Source of the DNA: Discostella pseudostelligera
Taxonomy: Eukaryota; Bacillariophyta; Thalassiosirophyceae; Thalassiosirales; Thalassiosiraceae
Direction: 5' to 3'
Length of the DNA stretch: 56,259 nucleotides
NCBI GenBank assembly: GCA_036940085.1
Contig: JALLBK010000161.1
Span: 1 to 56,259 of the forward strand
Shown here: one piece after another, positions 33,016 through 43,100 of the stretch
Layout of the letters: each line of letters opens with the position of its first letter
Position numbering within the stretch: position 1 is the first letter of the stretch
Translations under genes and position numbers: made by a program
Notes under the pieces: model-generated
The model's database searches: none
What the model was told of the DNA's origin: nothing
Seen by the model: only the letters and a program-made list of their open reading frames with translations

Positions 33016-34406
33016 ATGAGTGATTTATTCAATGGCGCTATCATGACCATCTTTGCCCGCGAGATCCTCGAAGGGACTGTGATTATCGGTCAATACCGAA
33101 CTGTTCTCTTGCGTAGGTGAGTTCGTATTTGATCACGTGTTATTCATAAATTGATTTCATGTATCTGATATTCTATTGCTTTCACAACCTGTACACCATT
33201 TGTTAAGTGATGACTGGCAAGATACGGACCGACAAAAGTCAGGCCTCAGAGGTGAGAAATGATTGCCTCTTTCTTTGTAAATCATAGCGTTATGTATTCT
33301 CACTTGTCGCTTCTCGCTCCAAAATAGCCATCACTACTTCTGCATTGCTCGCGGCGCTAGTAGCTATCATTGTAACTGCATGTGTTGCAATTCCTCTCGC
33401 CGTCATGTCTAAGGAGCTTGACGAAACTGCCGCAATCATCATCGAGGGTGTTTCCAAGGTTGTTGCTGCCATTTGCATCCTACAACTGAGTCTTAAAATC
33501 CCCAAATTCCTGGGTGTGTATGCTAGTGCAAAAGACGCAGATGGTGTGACGATCGGCCTTTCCCTCAAATCAATTCGTTTCAACGTTGCTTGGAACATTT
33601 GGAGAGAAATTGCTGAAATCGGAGTCTTCCTCATTCCTTTCTTCTTGACTGGTGAGGGTGCAAAGGCCATTCCATTGTCTGGAATTGCTGGTATTGCAGT
33701 TGGTGCTGTGCTCGGTGGAATCATTTACCTTGCCAACAAGAGGTGCAAGAATAAGTTTTGGCTGGCAGCATTTATGGCCATCTTACTACTACTCCTTTCT
33801 ACCGGTCTTTTTGTTGGTGGATGGTGCGTTTACTATGGCTGATGCACATTGCATTGGATCTTCATTTTGCACACGTATCCTCATGAGTGTTTCACTACAT
33901 TTTCTACTGTCAGTCATGAGTTTGAAGAAGTCATCGGAGAGACTCCAAAAATCTACAACTTTGGCGTCGTAGTAGAAAGTGAGGAAGAAGAAGCTGCCGA
34001 TGCAGAGGAAGAAGCCGCCGATGCTATCACTGAAGACACTGAGGAAGGAGAAGAACACTCGGAAGAGGAAGAAGGCGGCTCTGCTTCTTCAGATAGTCCC
34101 GAATACACTGGCTGGTCTGAGAAGCGACTACCAATGGCAGTATTCAAACCTTTTGGATACTCTGCTGGCCCTACTCAATTGATGACTGCTTGCTTTTGGC
34201 TTTGGCTCGTATTTGGAGTCTTCCTCCATGCCTGGAAATACATGTCATCGAAGAAGCTTCGGGAGGCAGAAGAGAGTGCCAATGCCGAAAGGGATGGTGC
34301 CAAGACTGTCGATGAGCCTGTGCCAACTACTCACATGGATGAAAGCGCCCCAGCTGCAAAGGATGAAGTCAGTACCGACGAAGAAAATAACTCTCGCGAG
34401 GGTTAA
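33016..34406 (+). CDS. FTR1: High-affinity iron permease FTR1 family
   Basis: Four exons: 33016-33116, 33208-33251 (44 nt), 33328-33823 and 33914-34406, giving 377 aa. The first helix carries [12 protein letters not shown] and a later one [10 protein letters not shown], the two RExxE-type iron motifs of the FTR1/EfeU family. Exon 3-4 joining gives [15 protein letters not shown], matching the conserved GLF..G.H.FEE region. About seven hydrophobic segments are visible ([73 protein letters not shown]). Between the last two is a strongly acidic loop with several Glu runs. In fungi FTR1 works with a multicopper oxidase to take up Fe(III); a partner oxidase is not in this window. The exon 1-2 junction is chosen because it keeps both frames open (AG|GTGAGT). 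Confidence 0.88.
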
Positions 34407-34569
34407 AAGAGTACTCAATTATGCTTTAGATTGAGTGTGTCATGATAGATTGAGTGTGGCTAGCAGGCGTCAAGCGAAAATATTATGATCCATCCAATTA
34501 ATCTTAATAATTTATTTGTTTTAGACTTGACATCATGTCGCGCTTTTCTATCTTTAATATTTTTCTGAA

Positions 34570-35964
34570 TCACACTTCACACTCTTCCGCCGGACAATTG
34601 GGATCTGGCAATTCAGTAGTCGCCGCGAGAAATATTGCACCAAGAAAGGCCGAACCACCGAAGAGTCCACCAGTCCCAATTCTCTCGCCCAAAAGGAAAA
34701 AGCTCATTATGGCCGCCCAAAGTGGTTGACTAGCGTATATGATTTGTGCCCGAGATGGCCCAACAGCTTGCTGTCCAGAAACTTGCAGGTATGGCGCTAA
34801 ACAATTCACGGCAATGCCACTCCACAATGTGACGACGCCCACTAGCTCAAGATCTAGAAATGATGCACGCGAGACGAAATCTAATGTTCCGTCACGGCCT
34901 GACAGAAAAAGAAGTCCAATTGACAAAGCGGATTGTGTTATCATTTTTGTCGTGATCAACTCGTTCGTTGGTACGATCTTGCCCCATTTAAACAATCGTA
35001 AATCGTAGGTAGAGTAAAATATGGCCGCAAATACACATAACAAGTCACCCTGCAACGTCACACAGTCGGCTTGATTCGGATCTTGAGTGAATACAAATAC
35101 ACCTCCAAGGGCAAGTCCGATTGCTGTCCAAATTCGAGTAGGAATGGGAACGCCACTTAACCCTTGCGCAATCGGAACAATCAACGTTGTTAGTTGGATG
35201 AGAAATGCTCCATGATCCGCGGATGTCTGTGACAGGCCCCATATGTTTGCCGTCGTTCCTAGAGTCTTCCATAGGCCTAGTTCTGCGCCAGCTAACGTAG
35301 ATGGACCAATTGATTGTATAAAGTTGTTTATGAACGGTATTGAAGAAAATGCGGAATCATTATTGGTTGATATTGGATTTGTCGATAATTGTATCTTCGA
35401 TGGATCGGGAACATACTTTGCTAAAAAGGGTGATGTCAATATCACTCCCATGCAGCCAAAGACTGTAACCGCTGCATTTATTAGTAAGACTGGTGGTGGA
35501 TTGTCCGAAGATGTCATGGCAAATGCAGAATGCAGGGCAGGACTGTTGCTTGCAAATAGCACGGTAATGAAACCTACGGTAGCGATTCCTCGTTGGTATG
35601 TTTGTTTCGCGATATCGTTATCTTCAACAGAGAATGTTTGTAAAGTAGGCATTCCCCTTATATCAACTGCAAATTGAGTATTTTCTTCGACTTGCTGGGG
35701 TGGTGATGCCGACGATACACCCTCGATGTCACCACGTCGTATTGTAATGATGTCATTAATCTCATCAGTGTTTGTTGCATGGAGTCGGTTTATTAGGCTG
35801 CATTCATTGACCACATGATAACGTGGTCTATGCAGGCGGACGCCGAGATGATTATCAATCCTCCTCGTAAATGGACTAATTAATGCCAAAGCCCAAGCGT
35901 TCTGCTGCCCACTACCAACAAGGATAGAAACTGCTGGTAGGAGCAGCAAGCCATGAGCCCTCAT
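34570..35964 (-). CDS. EamA/DMT-superfamily transporter, likely organellar
   Basis: A single exon of 464 aa from the ATG at 35964. The N-terminus begins MRAHGLLLLPAVSILVGSG, a signal-peptide-like run, followed by NAWALALISPF and a ~100-residue presequence. About ten hydrophobic helices follow; two EamA repeats are visible, with the second containing SGIAVNCLAPYLQVSGQQAVGP and ending with AIMSFFLLGERIGTGG, typical of the drug/metabolite transporter superfamily. The layout resembles plant chloroplast WAT1/EamA proteins of unknown substrate. Convergent with FTR1 (163 bp); its upstream region holds several GGCGGGAA boxes. Confidence 0.82.
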   Translation of the reverse strand: MRAHGLLLLPAVSILVGSGQQNAWALALISPFTRRIDNHLGVRLHRPRYHVVNECSLINRLHATNTDEINDIITIRRGDIEGVSSASPPQQVEENTQFAVDIRGMPTLQTFSVEDNDIAKQTYQRGIATVGFITVLFASNSPALHSAFAMTSSDNPPPVLLINAAVTVFGCMGVILTSPFLAKYVPDPSKIQLSTNPISTNNDSAFSSIPFINNFIQSIGPSTLAGAELGLWKTLGTTANIWGLSQTSADHGAFLIQLTTLIVPIAQGLSGVPIPTRIWTAIGLALGGVFVFTQDPNQADCVTLQGDLLCVFAAIFYSTYDLRLFKWGKIVPTNELITTKMITQSALSIGLLFLSGRDGTLDFVSRASFLDLELVGVVTLWSGIAVNCLAPYLQVSGQQAVGPSRAQIIYASQPLWAAIMSFFLLGERIGTGGLFGGSAFLGAIFLAATTELPDPNCPAEECEV

Positions 35965-36476
35965 CTTCGCGTTGAGTTATGCGTGACAAATGCGATCGTA
36001 ACGAGACAGCCCCACACAGACTCTAGATCGATATTGTGAATTGTTTATTCTCCTCGTACACTCTAGCCGTTGAAGATCCGCATGGGGATCATAATCATAG
36101 GCACGATGTCGGAAGCCATGGTGATGATGATTGATGATGGTGGCTACGCCGATTGCCTGCAAGTAAGCTGCAACTGGGAAAGACAGCGGGAACTTCTTCA
36201 CCAAGTTCAAGTGGCGAAAGATATGGCGGGAAATTAGATATTTGGCGGGAACTTTGGAAGACTTGGCGGGAACCCTTATCAATGAACACGATGAACCTAA
36301 AAAAAATAGCAACTCCTAGAATAAATATGTAGATATCTAATAGAACGAATCCGGACGGAGGCACGATGGAGGCGATGGAGCAGATGGGGAGGTGAGTAAT
36401 GAGGCACGATAAGCCAACAACAATAACGCAAACGAGAAAATAGATGCTATGATAAGATGCACACTGTTCTATTTTG
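35965..36476. promoter_or_regulatory. Promoter of the DMT transporter with repeated E2F-like boxes
   Basis: 512 bp between the DMT start and the MIPS stop. It holds AGCGGGAA (36185-36192) and three GGCGGGAA boxes (36225-36232, 36244-36251, 36265-36272), starting 40, 19 and 21 bp apart and all on the same strand. No gene is seen. Confidence 0.5.
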
Positions 36477-37946
36477 TCAAGCTAGATCTCTCAACTTGGC
36501 AGCCTCCTCCTCGGTAATGATACCTCTGCTCACTCCCAATGCAAATATATCTTGCGCCGCATCTTCCTTTTTGTCACCACGAGTGTGATCCAAAACATCA
36601 TCCAGCTCCTTCATCTGATTGAAGAAACCAGGATCAACTCCTCTGGCTTCGCCCTCGGGAACTTTGAATAAGTACGCTGTAGCACGTGCGACATCGCCTG
36701 AGGACACTTCGTGATTCACAAAGTAATCACACCAAATCGCTGCATCGACCATCAATGGTACACACAATATTGAATCCATGCATCGAGTGTACGTCACCAT
36801 TGTGTGTGGACTGCCCAAAAATCCCAGCGAGGTATATTCGACAAAGTCACGCTTTTCATCACCAATGTATGGAGTATACATGACACACACCTTGTGGTCT
36901 AGATCATCTTCTTCCCATGGACCGAAGATGTCCGATTTGACACGCATTTTTGCATTCAACGTCTTTTTTGTAGTTAGATTGAGCATGTCGTTGTTGCCTA
37001 AATGGTTTGAGCTTGCAATCACGCGAGGAGAAAGTCCAAGTGCACGGAGATACTCCACAGCGGCAGTCTTAAACTTTGTTTGACCAGCTTTGTAGTCTGT
37101 TCCAAGGCAGTAGGCTCGAGTTGTTGAGTATGGTGCAAATTTGAACAAGATTGAAGAGGATGGCGCGTCGGGTCTACGATACGACAGGTGATCGAATAGA
37201 CTAGTCAACGCCGATGACAATGTGTTCTGAGATCCGCCATTCACAAATGAACATCCCTCCAGTGCCGAGGCAACTGCATAGAGCATACTTGGCGAGATAT
37301 CATCAGTGTTGGAATCATCGTAGATTGCACTTAACAAATCATCGGGAGAGTTGTAGTGTGTTTCTGATATCCTCTCGACGCTTGCAGACCAAATAACAGT
37401 AGTGTGCCCATTGACGTTATACTTCTCCTTCCAATTCCGAATATCTCTTCGGATACGATCTAATCTCGTCCTTGTTGATGCATTATCCTCTCCCGACACT
37501 ACATGTGTCGCCGTCGCATGTTGTGACTCTCCAATAAACGATGGGTCCCAAACACCCGCCATGATTTCCAATTGATCCATATCGTTGCGCACTTGTCTCA
37601 CGAGGTCAGGCTCGAGGACACGACAATCGTACAGCGCTTGACCAAGTTTCGTCGGTCGAATATCCCACCCTCCCACGATGGCATTATTGGCATCGGCAAG
37701 ACCGGGTACACGTCCCCGATACCCCACGCCGCCATGTATGCCACGAGATGGAATTTGCGTCAGGCAGCCGAACCAATTGGCAGACATTCGTCCTGTGGAG
37801 GAGGTTTCCCATGAGAGATTTTTGCAGTTGGCTATTTTACCGGCTAGGAGGGTGACGCCGTTGTTCCCGCCGATGCCGACGATCAGAATTCCTGTGGAGA
37901 CGACTTGCATGGTGCTACTGTCGTCGTATTGGGTTGTCGTCGCCAT
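36477..37946 (-). CDS. INO1: Inositol-3-phosphate synthase (MIPS/INO1)
   Basis: A single exon of 489 aa from the ATG at 37946, in the context TTTGACCATGGC. The enzyme turns glucose-6-phosphate into inositol-3-phosphate with NAD. It has the dinucleotide loop [13 protein letters not shown] (residues 24-36), [18 protein letters not shown] active-site sequence, [34 protein letters not shown] and the LVNHE-like VNHEVSSG near the C-terminus. Length fits eukaryotic MIPS (about 500-560 aa). A frame extension upstream to 38498 has no support: it crosses the promoter repeat and there is no better start. The upstream promoter carries clustered CCACGTG and CCCGCC boxes. The cytosolic product feeds phosphoinositides and inositol osmolytes. 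Confidence 0.92.
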   Translation of the reverse strand: MATTTQYDDSSTMQVVSTGILIVGIGGNNGVTLLAGKIANCKNLSWETSSTGRMSANWFGCLTQIPSRGIHGGVGYRGRVPGLADANNAIVGGWDIRPTKLGQALYDCRVLEPDLVRQVRNDMDQLEIMAGVWDPSFIGESQHATATHVVSGEDNASTRTRLDRIRRDIRNWKEKYNVNGHTTVIWSASVERISETHYNSPDDLLSAIYDDSNTDDISPSMLYAVASALEGCSFVNGGSQNTLSSALTSLFDHLSYRRPDAPSSSILFKFAPYSTTRAYCLGTDYKAGQTKFKTAAVEYLRALGLSPRVIASSNHLGNNDMLNLTTKKTLNAKMRVKSDIFGPWEEDDLDHKVCVMYTPYIGDEKRDFVEYTSLGFLGSPHTMVTYTRCMDSILCVPLMVDAAIWCDYFVNHEVSSGDVARATAYLFKVPEGEARGVDPGFFNQMKELDDVLDHTRGDKKEDAAQDIFALGVSRGIITEEEAAKLRDLA

Positions 37947-38014
37947 GGTCAAAGTTGTTGTTGCTTGCTGCGGGAGCAGCATGCAGGCAGATGGTTTGCT
38001 TGCGTGGTCAAGCC

Positions 38015-38132
38015 GATGCCACGTGTAAGAAAGAAGTCGAATCTCCCGCCAAATCGATGCCACGTGTAAGAGCGAGTAGTAGTCGAGTCGGTCGTTGGTC
38101 TCCCGCCAAACAAATGCCACGTGGAATTGATG
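38015..38132. promoter_or_regulatory. MIPS promoter array: CCACGTG and CCCGCCAAA boxes
   Basis: Upstream of the MIPS ATG are three ATGCCACGTG(T/G) elements (CCACGTG at 38019-38025, 38060-38066 and 38117-38123) interleaved with two CTCCCGCCAAA elements (38043- and 38099-). The first two units share GATGCCACGTGTAAGA. CCACGTG is a bHLH/bZIP-type G-box; CCCGCCAAA is E2F-like. The yeast INO1 promoter has bHLH sites, an analogy only. Confidence 0.55.
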
Positions 38133-38271
38133 CCAAGAGGGAAGCAAGAAGTAAGCAAGCGAGCAGGGAAGACATAAAATCACGGAGAAGGAGCGTGTGG
38201 AGAAGATGGAGTAAAAGAAGCAAATGATGATTGCATCAAATATGAATCTGGGTGGCAGATTTTGATAAAGA

Positions 38272-39105
38272 TTATGATGGTTCCTCACATTTCCGTATAT
38301 CCCGGATGGCGTTGCGAAGTTTTGACCATAGCTGACCTCGTTCATAATCCGAATTGAGTAAATAATCCGCTGGAATCTCCAAGCTAACCCACGCATCTCC
38401 ATCCTCGACGCCGCTAAACATGTTGTCCAACTCCTTCTGTGTAAATTGCATGTAGTTGAAAAAGAATTTGCATCGATCTGGTTCAATTGCTCCTGCATCT
38501 ACGGATTCCATAGCCGAGACAATTCCCCCTTCGAATATCCCCGATGTTCCAATCATAGTGTCTGACTTAATGGGACCATTCGGCCCGCCCGCGGAATGTA
38601 GCATCATTGCCGAATCACTTCCATCATAGCCTCCACGGAATAATAAATTGTCAGAGAGTTTCCCCATCACGTTGGGAGACATTTCACCAATTGTAAATGC
38701 GGTGGGATGATCAATAACGACTCCTCGTATGATAACATTTTCTTGGTCATCTAGTCCAATGGCATGGATGAATACAGCACTTCTCATCAGGAAGTGATCG
38801 TACTCATGAACCGGCGCCACCAATACCACGCCTGGACGAATGATGGCATCGTCTCCAGAGCCGAGGTATCTTATTCTTTCCGATTCTTCATTTGTGGAGT
38901 GGTCACCGCCTGAGACCATTCTCATCCGTATCAGTGACTCTGAATATTTGTCGATTTGGGTGATGTGCTCGTCAGAGACGATTAATTGTGGATGGGCACG
39001 TCGCGATGGTGGACGCCGGCTGAAGCAGAAGCCAAACGCGAATAATCCATTCCATGATAATGATAGAAGCGAAAATAAGACTCCCCTCGATGAAGGGCGT
39101 ATCAT
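38272..39105 (-). CDS. AlgH / UPF0301 (DUF179) domain protein, likely plastid
   Basis: A single exon. The ATG at 39105 gives 277 aa starting [20 protein letters not shown], a signal-peptide-like leader with [10 protein letters not shown]; an upstream ATG at 39207 would add 34 residues. The UPF0301 domain runs from about residue 80: [49 protein letters not shown] and [10 protein letters not shown]. The C-terminal block [16 protein letters not shown], then [15 protein letters not shown], also fits. Bacterial AlgH is a conserved protein of poorly defined role; algal and plant copies are usually organellar. No function can be given. Divergent from the H15-DDT-PWWP gene. Confidence 0.85.
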   Translation of the reverse strand: MIRPSSRGVLFSLLSLSWNGLFAFGFCFSRRPPSRRAHPQLIVSDEHITQIDKYSESLIRMRMVSGGDHSTNEESERIRYLGSGDDAIIRPGVVLVAPVHEYDHFLMRSAVFIHAIGLDDQENVIIRGVVIDHPTAFTIGEMSPNVMGKLSDNLLFRGGYDGSDSAMMLHSAGGPNGPIKSDTMIGTSGIFEGGIVSAMESVDAGAIEPDRCKFFFNYMQFTQKELDNMFSGVEDGDAWVSLEIPADYLLNSDYERGQLWSKLRNAIRDIRKCEEPS

Positions 39106-40125
39106 GATGAAGAATTGATTCGATGGTGCTACGGTCGTTGAGATGTTGTATCTGCTCAATTGAAGGGGTTGGAGGGTTGGAATTTGGAAGGAAGGCCGCG
39201 ACGGCATATCGTTCTCTTGGTTCGCGCCACCCTCGTTCGCGCCATATCTTTCCCTTCCCGCCGTTTTCCTCCTTCCCGCAAATACAACTTCCCACTACGA
39301 TATTTTTTTCTCCAGCATTTTTCTCGACTCCGCACTTGCGCGCGCCACTTCCTCTCCCCTCCATTTTCCACCTTCCACCGTCACCGATAGTACCCCTCTT
39401 CCGCCGCAACTATTGTACTCGCAAACCGCGACAAAATTAACTCGCAACAGACCCCATATTCCTCTCTCTCTCTCTCTCTCTCCAATGGTACGTTCACAAT
39501 TTAGTCTCTTTGTTTGGCCTTTTGTTGCGCACTTGGCGTCCGTCGGCGATGGGGCATCATCGGCATTGGCCACGACGGCCTTTCGTGGGAGTTTGTTTTG
39601 AGTGGGTGGTGGTGGTGGTATTACTGCGTTCGTACGTATGCCCACCCAGATGCAAAATCTCGATTTCCAAAGTATTGAGATGGTGAGCTACGCGGTCGCG
39701 AGGGACAGCTTGAGATCAATGATAGCCATCGGTGGCCAATGCCGCGGATATCATTCGATTGAATGGATAGCTGTACGCTGCATCATTAATGACGGCGTCG
39801 GCCAAATACTATCGTTACACCCTCGAAACTCATGGGTCGGAGATGACAGACGCATGCGCCGCAACACCACCGAATCACCCAGCAGCGTGAAAGGGAAAGG
39901 CAATGGAATGAGAGACTTGCTATTAGTGTTTGTAGTAGCCCCTGCATTCCTGCATTGCGGTTTGGTGCCAGGGTGACAGTGCCCAGTGTCCATGCGATTA
40001 CATCCACAGCAATTGAATTTTGCTTGTCTCTGCCCTGGTTGTTGAGGGTTTTTTTACTTACGATGAGCTAATATCTCCTCATTTGTCCGTCCTTCATCCA
40101 TTTTGCATAGGAAGCATTGTTGACC
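39106..40125. promoter_or_regulatory. Divergent region AlgH / chromatin protein, with candidate 5' UTR intron
   Basis: About 1 kb. It has E2F-like boxes TTCGCGCC (39221-39228, 39236-39243), TTCCCGCC (39255-39262) and TTCCCGC (39273-39279), then a (CT)10 run. A possible long 5' intron starts GTACGT at 39488 and ends TTTTGCATAG at 40110. Short open frames at 39602-39976 look spurious. Confidence 0.45.
39462..39481 (+). repeat. (CT)10 dinucleotide microsatellite
   Basis: A perfect CT repeat of 20 nt, just before CCAATG|GTACGT. CT tracts in 5' leaders can act as pyrimidine-rich promoter or leader elements, but the length will also vary between strains. Confidence 0.85.
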
Positions 40126-43100
40126 ATGGATGGTGATACCATTGGTGATGCTGCAGCACCGCCAATCGAGGGAGAAGTGGCTCCACCCTCTCCGAGCCTT
40201 ATGGTTGCTACAGCGGCATCTGCTACAGCAGTAGCGGCAAGTCCGAAATCAAAAGGTGCCACTTCTAAATCTGATAAAGCCTCCGCATATGACAAAAAAT
40301 TTGTGGAGAACTTGACGTTATTGGAGACTATTATAAATGATGATGGATCATTGAATTACTCCTCGCTGAACGACGCAGACGAACAGAGACACATGCAAAA
40401 TTTTGTCAAGGTTCAAAGGAGGGCGTATAGGTCGCGTCAAAATAACGAACCAACCCCCATGACGGAGGAACGTTACAGATTACTTGTGGAGGCAAAGTTT
40501 CCTTTTGAGCCATATAATGGAACTGGCAAAGGTGAGTAATCATTGAAACGTATCATCATGACATCCAGACCGTATCACCTTGCCAATTCTGACGTACGAT
40601 GACTCAAATCATGCATTTTAAGCCAAATCGCCTACGGATGTGACCAATAAAAAGAAGGCGGCCTCTTCAACCTCCACCCCACATGATAACGGTGCAAGCG
40701 AATCACCAGCAAGGACGACTGTAGTCCAGAACGTTGAAAAAGCTGATCCCTCCCCAGCAAAAATGGCGACTTCGACTCCACAGACGACTGTCGATGCAGG
40801 TTCTGATATTAATGCCGACGCTACTTCTACTGACGAATTAACTCTAACCGAATTGAAGAAGTCTAAGTCACCGAAAGACGATTCAAAATTGCCAGCGAAG
40901 AAGAGCCAGAAGGAAGCCTCGACCTCTACCTTATCTCCTGTTAGTGCTCGCAAGAGGTCCGGTAAACCAACCTACCTTTCTATGATCCATAATGCAATCG
41001 TTGCTATGAAGGAACGTACTGGCTCATCAGCACCCGCCATCAGTAAGTGGATTTTGGCAAACAGTCAGACTGTCAATGGTGTTCACCCACAGGTGATCAA
41101 GACTCGATTGAGCTCGGCTCTCAAGCAAGGATTAAAGGAGAACCGCTTTGCGAAGGTGAAGGGCAGCTACAAGATAAGCAGTGATGTAAGTAGAAACATT
41201 TCTATTTGTTGACATTGATTGTCTACCACCAATCCTCACCAATCCGATCTTTCTTCTGAACAGTGGTTGAAGAAACAACGCGAGGAAGCCAAGGCATATG
41301 AAATGGCAAAAAAGAAAGCCGAGCGTCAGAAAGAGCTAGATAAACTCAAGCAGCAGAGGGAGGAGGAACTTGCGAAGAAGAAGGCCGCGGAGGAGGCCAA
41401 AACGAAGGAGAAGGCGATGGTGCGTACCCATGCTGTGTTTGATTGCACTCATTCGTGCGATTAAGCTTGACATGACCTCACTAATTGGTCATCATCATTC
41501 CATTTCAATTTCGGGGACTGCAGACAGCAGAGGAGCGGTTGGACGCAGAAGAGAAACAGAAACGCAAAGAGGAAGCTGAAGCTCGAAAAAAATACATTGA
41601 GCAGCAACTGCGAAAACGCCGATTTCCCATTGAAGACACGAGGCTTCATAAGGAGGACAAAGAATGGGGAGTCAAGCCGCCAAAACGCGTCATAAAGCGC
41701 CCGGCGTTACCCCATACATTGACGTGCCTTGTTCCACCTCACCTGCGATCAAACATCCCGAAGAAAGTGGGGTCAGTGGCAACTGCATCTACGGCCGGGA
41801 ATGGAACGCTACTAGGAGGAAATAATGATCGTGGCCTCATTACTGATGCGATCACAGTTTACCATTTCTTTTGTGGAGACGTTGGACTCAACAACGAGGA
41901 ATATCAAATTCCAAAGTTTTCTCTTAAGACATTGTTCTACGCTCTTGACGAAGTTTTGAATGGCAATGCGAAGGCGGCGAAGGCGCTCCCTCCACTTTTG
42001 ACCCATCTGTTTCTTACTGCACTTCGCATGTTGACGGCACCGCCACCGGTTGTTGAGGACGGAAGCGTTGAAACCAAAGATACTGCTTTCGAGGCGGTTG
42101 ATTTGAGGCTTCGTAAGGATCTCTCTCTGTTGAGAGAAGGGCTTAATGCTGTGTCTTGGTGAGTAGCGAGGTATTGACCAAATTCATCTTCACGGCCTAT
42201 GCAGACCTAATCATTCCCTTTTTTACCAATCGTAGGTCACAACTTTGTCTCTTCTACATGGACCTCATGGATCGCTACTATACCTCGGACGTTTCGCTTG
42301 AGGATGGTGTTTTGCCCGCGGATGGAACGCTTGATATGACGTATATTTGGGGCAAAGATTCGACAGTCCTGGAACAAAACGAACCTCAGTCCGCAGAGGA
42401 CATTGGCGATGAAAAGAAGTTGCCTGACGGGTACATCTCGTACCTTGGAGATCCACAAAGTTCACTTGCAAAAGGCTACACAAAGCTGCAAAATCAGAAC
42501 GAGCCATGGACTCTGAAAGCCGACGAATTAATGGCTATGCTACGAGCACTCACCGATGACGTGTTGGCAAAAATGCCTGATTTAGCCAAAGATATTGCTG
42601 GCAGAGGAGCCAAGCTGAACGAACTGTCTAAAGCAAAAAGGGCCGCTGTCGTTAAATTCAACAAAGTAAAATTGGCGTACGAGGGTCCGAAGAAATCGAC
42701 CAGGCAAAAGAAATCCGATGATACTGATGACAATGGTGATAACAAAGACGATGAACAAGCAGAGACCGAATTGAAAGAAGAGGAGGAGAAGCCGTTTGTC
42801 CCAACCGCAACTAAGAATCAGTTTCTTGCCGCTGAAAAGGCATACAACAAAGCTGTCGAAGCATATGAGGCCGGCCTCAATAAGTTGATCTCGCGAACTG
42901 AGCCAATTGGTTTCGATCGGAACTTCAATGCCATCTACTTCTTCCGGCATGATCCAACAATGCTCCATATTGAGCAGCTCAAGCATTCCAATCTTCCTAC
43001 TGAAATCAAACTGTTAGGATTAGAGTTGACACCGTTTAGTGCATGGCATGCAATCGATACCAAGCCCCTTTTTGAGCAGTTTCTGGAAAGTTTAGATAGT

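Noticed and set aside
36477..38498. Extending the MIPS protein to an upstream start at 38498.
   Set aside because: It would translate the CCACGTG/CCCGCC array, and the ATG at 37946 has a strong context and gives the normal family length.
39602..39976. A 124-codon frame between the AlgH and H15-DDT genes.
   Set aside because: No motif, overlapping opposite frames, and it lies inside the candidate 5' intron.
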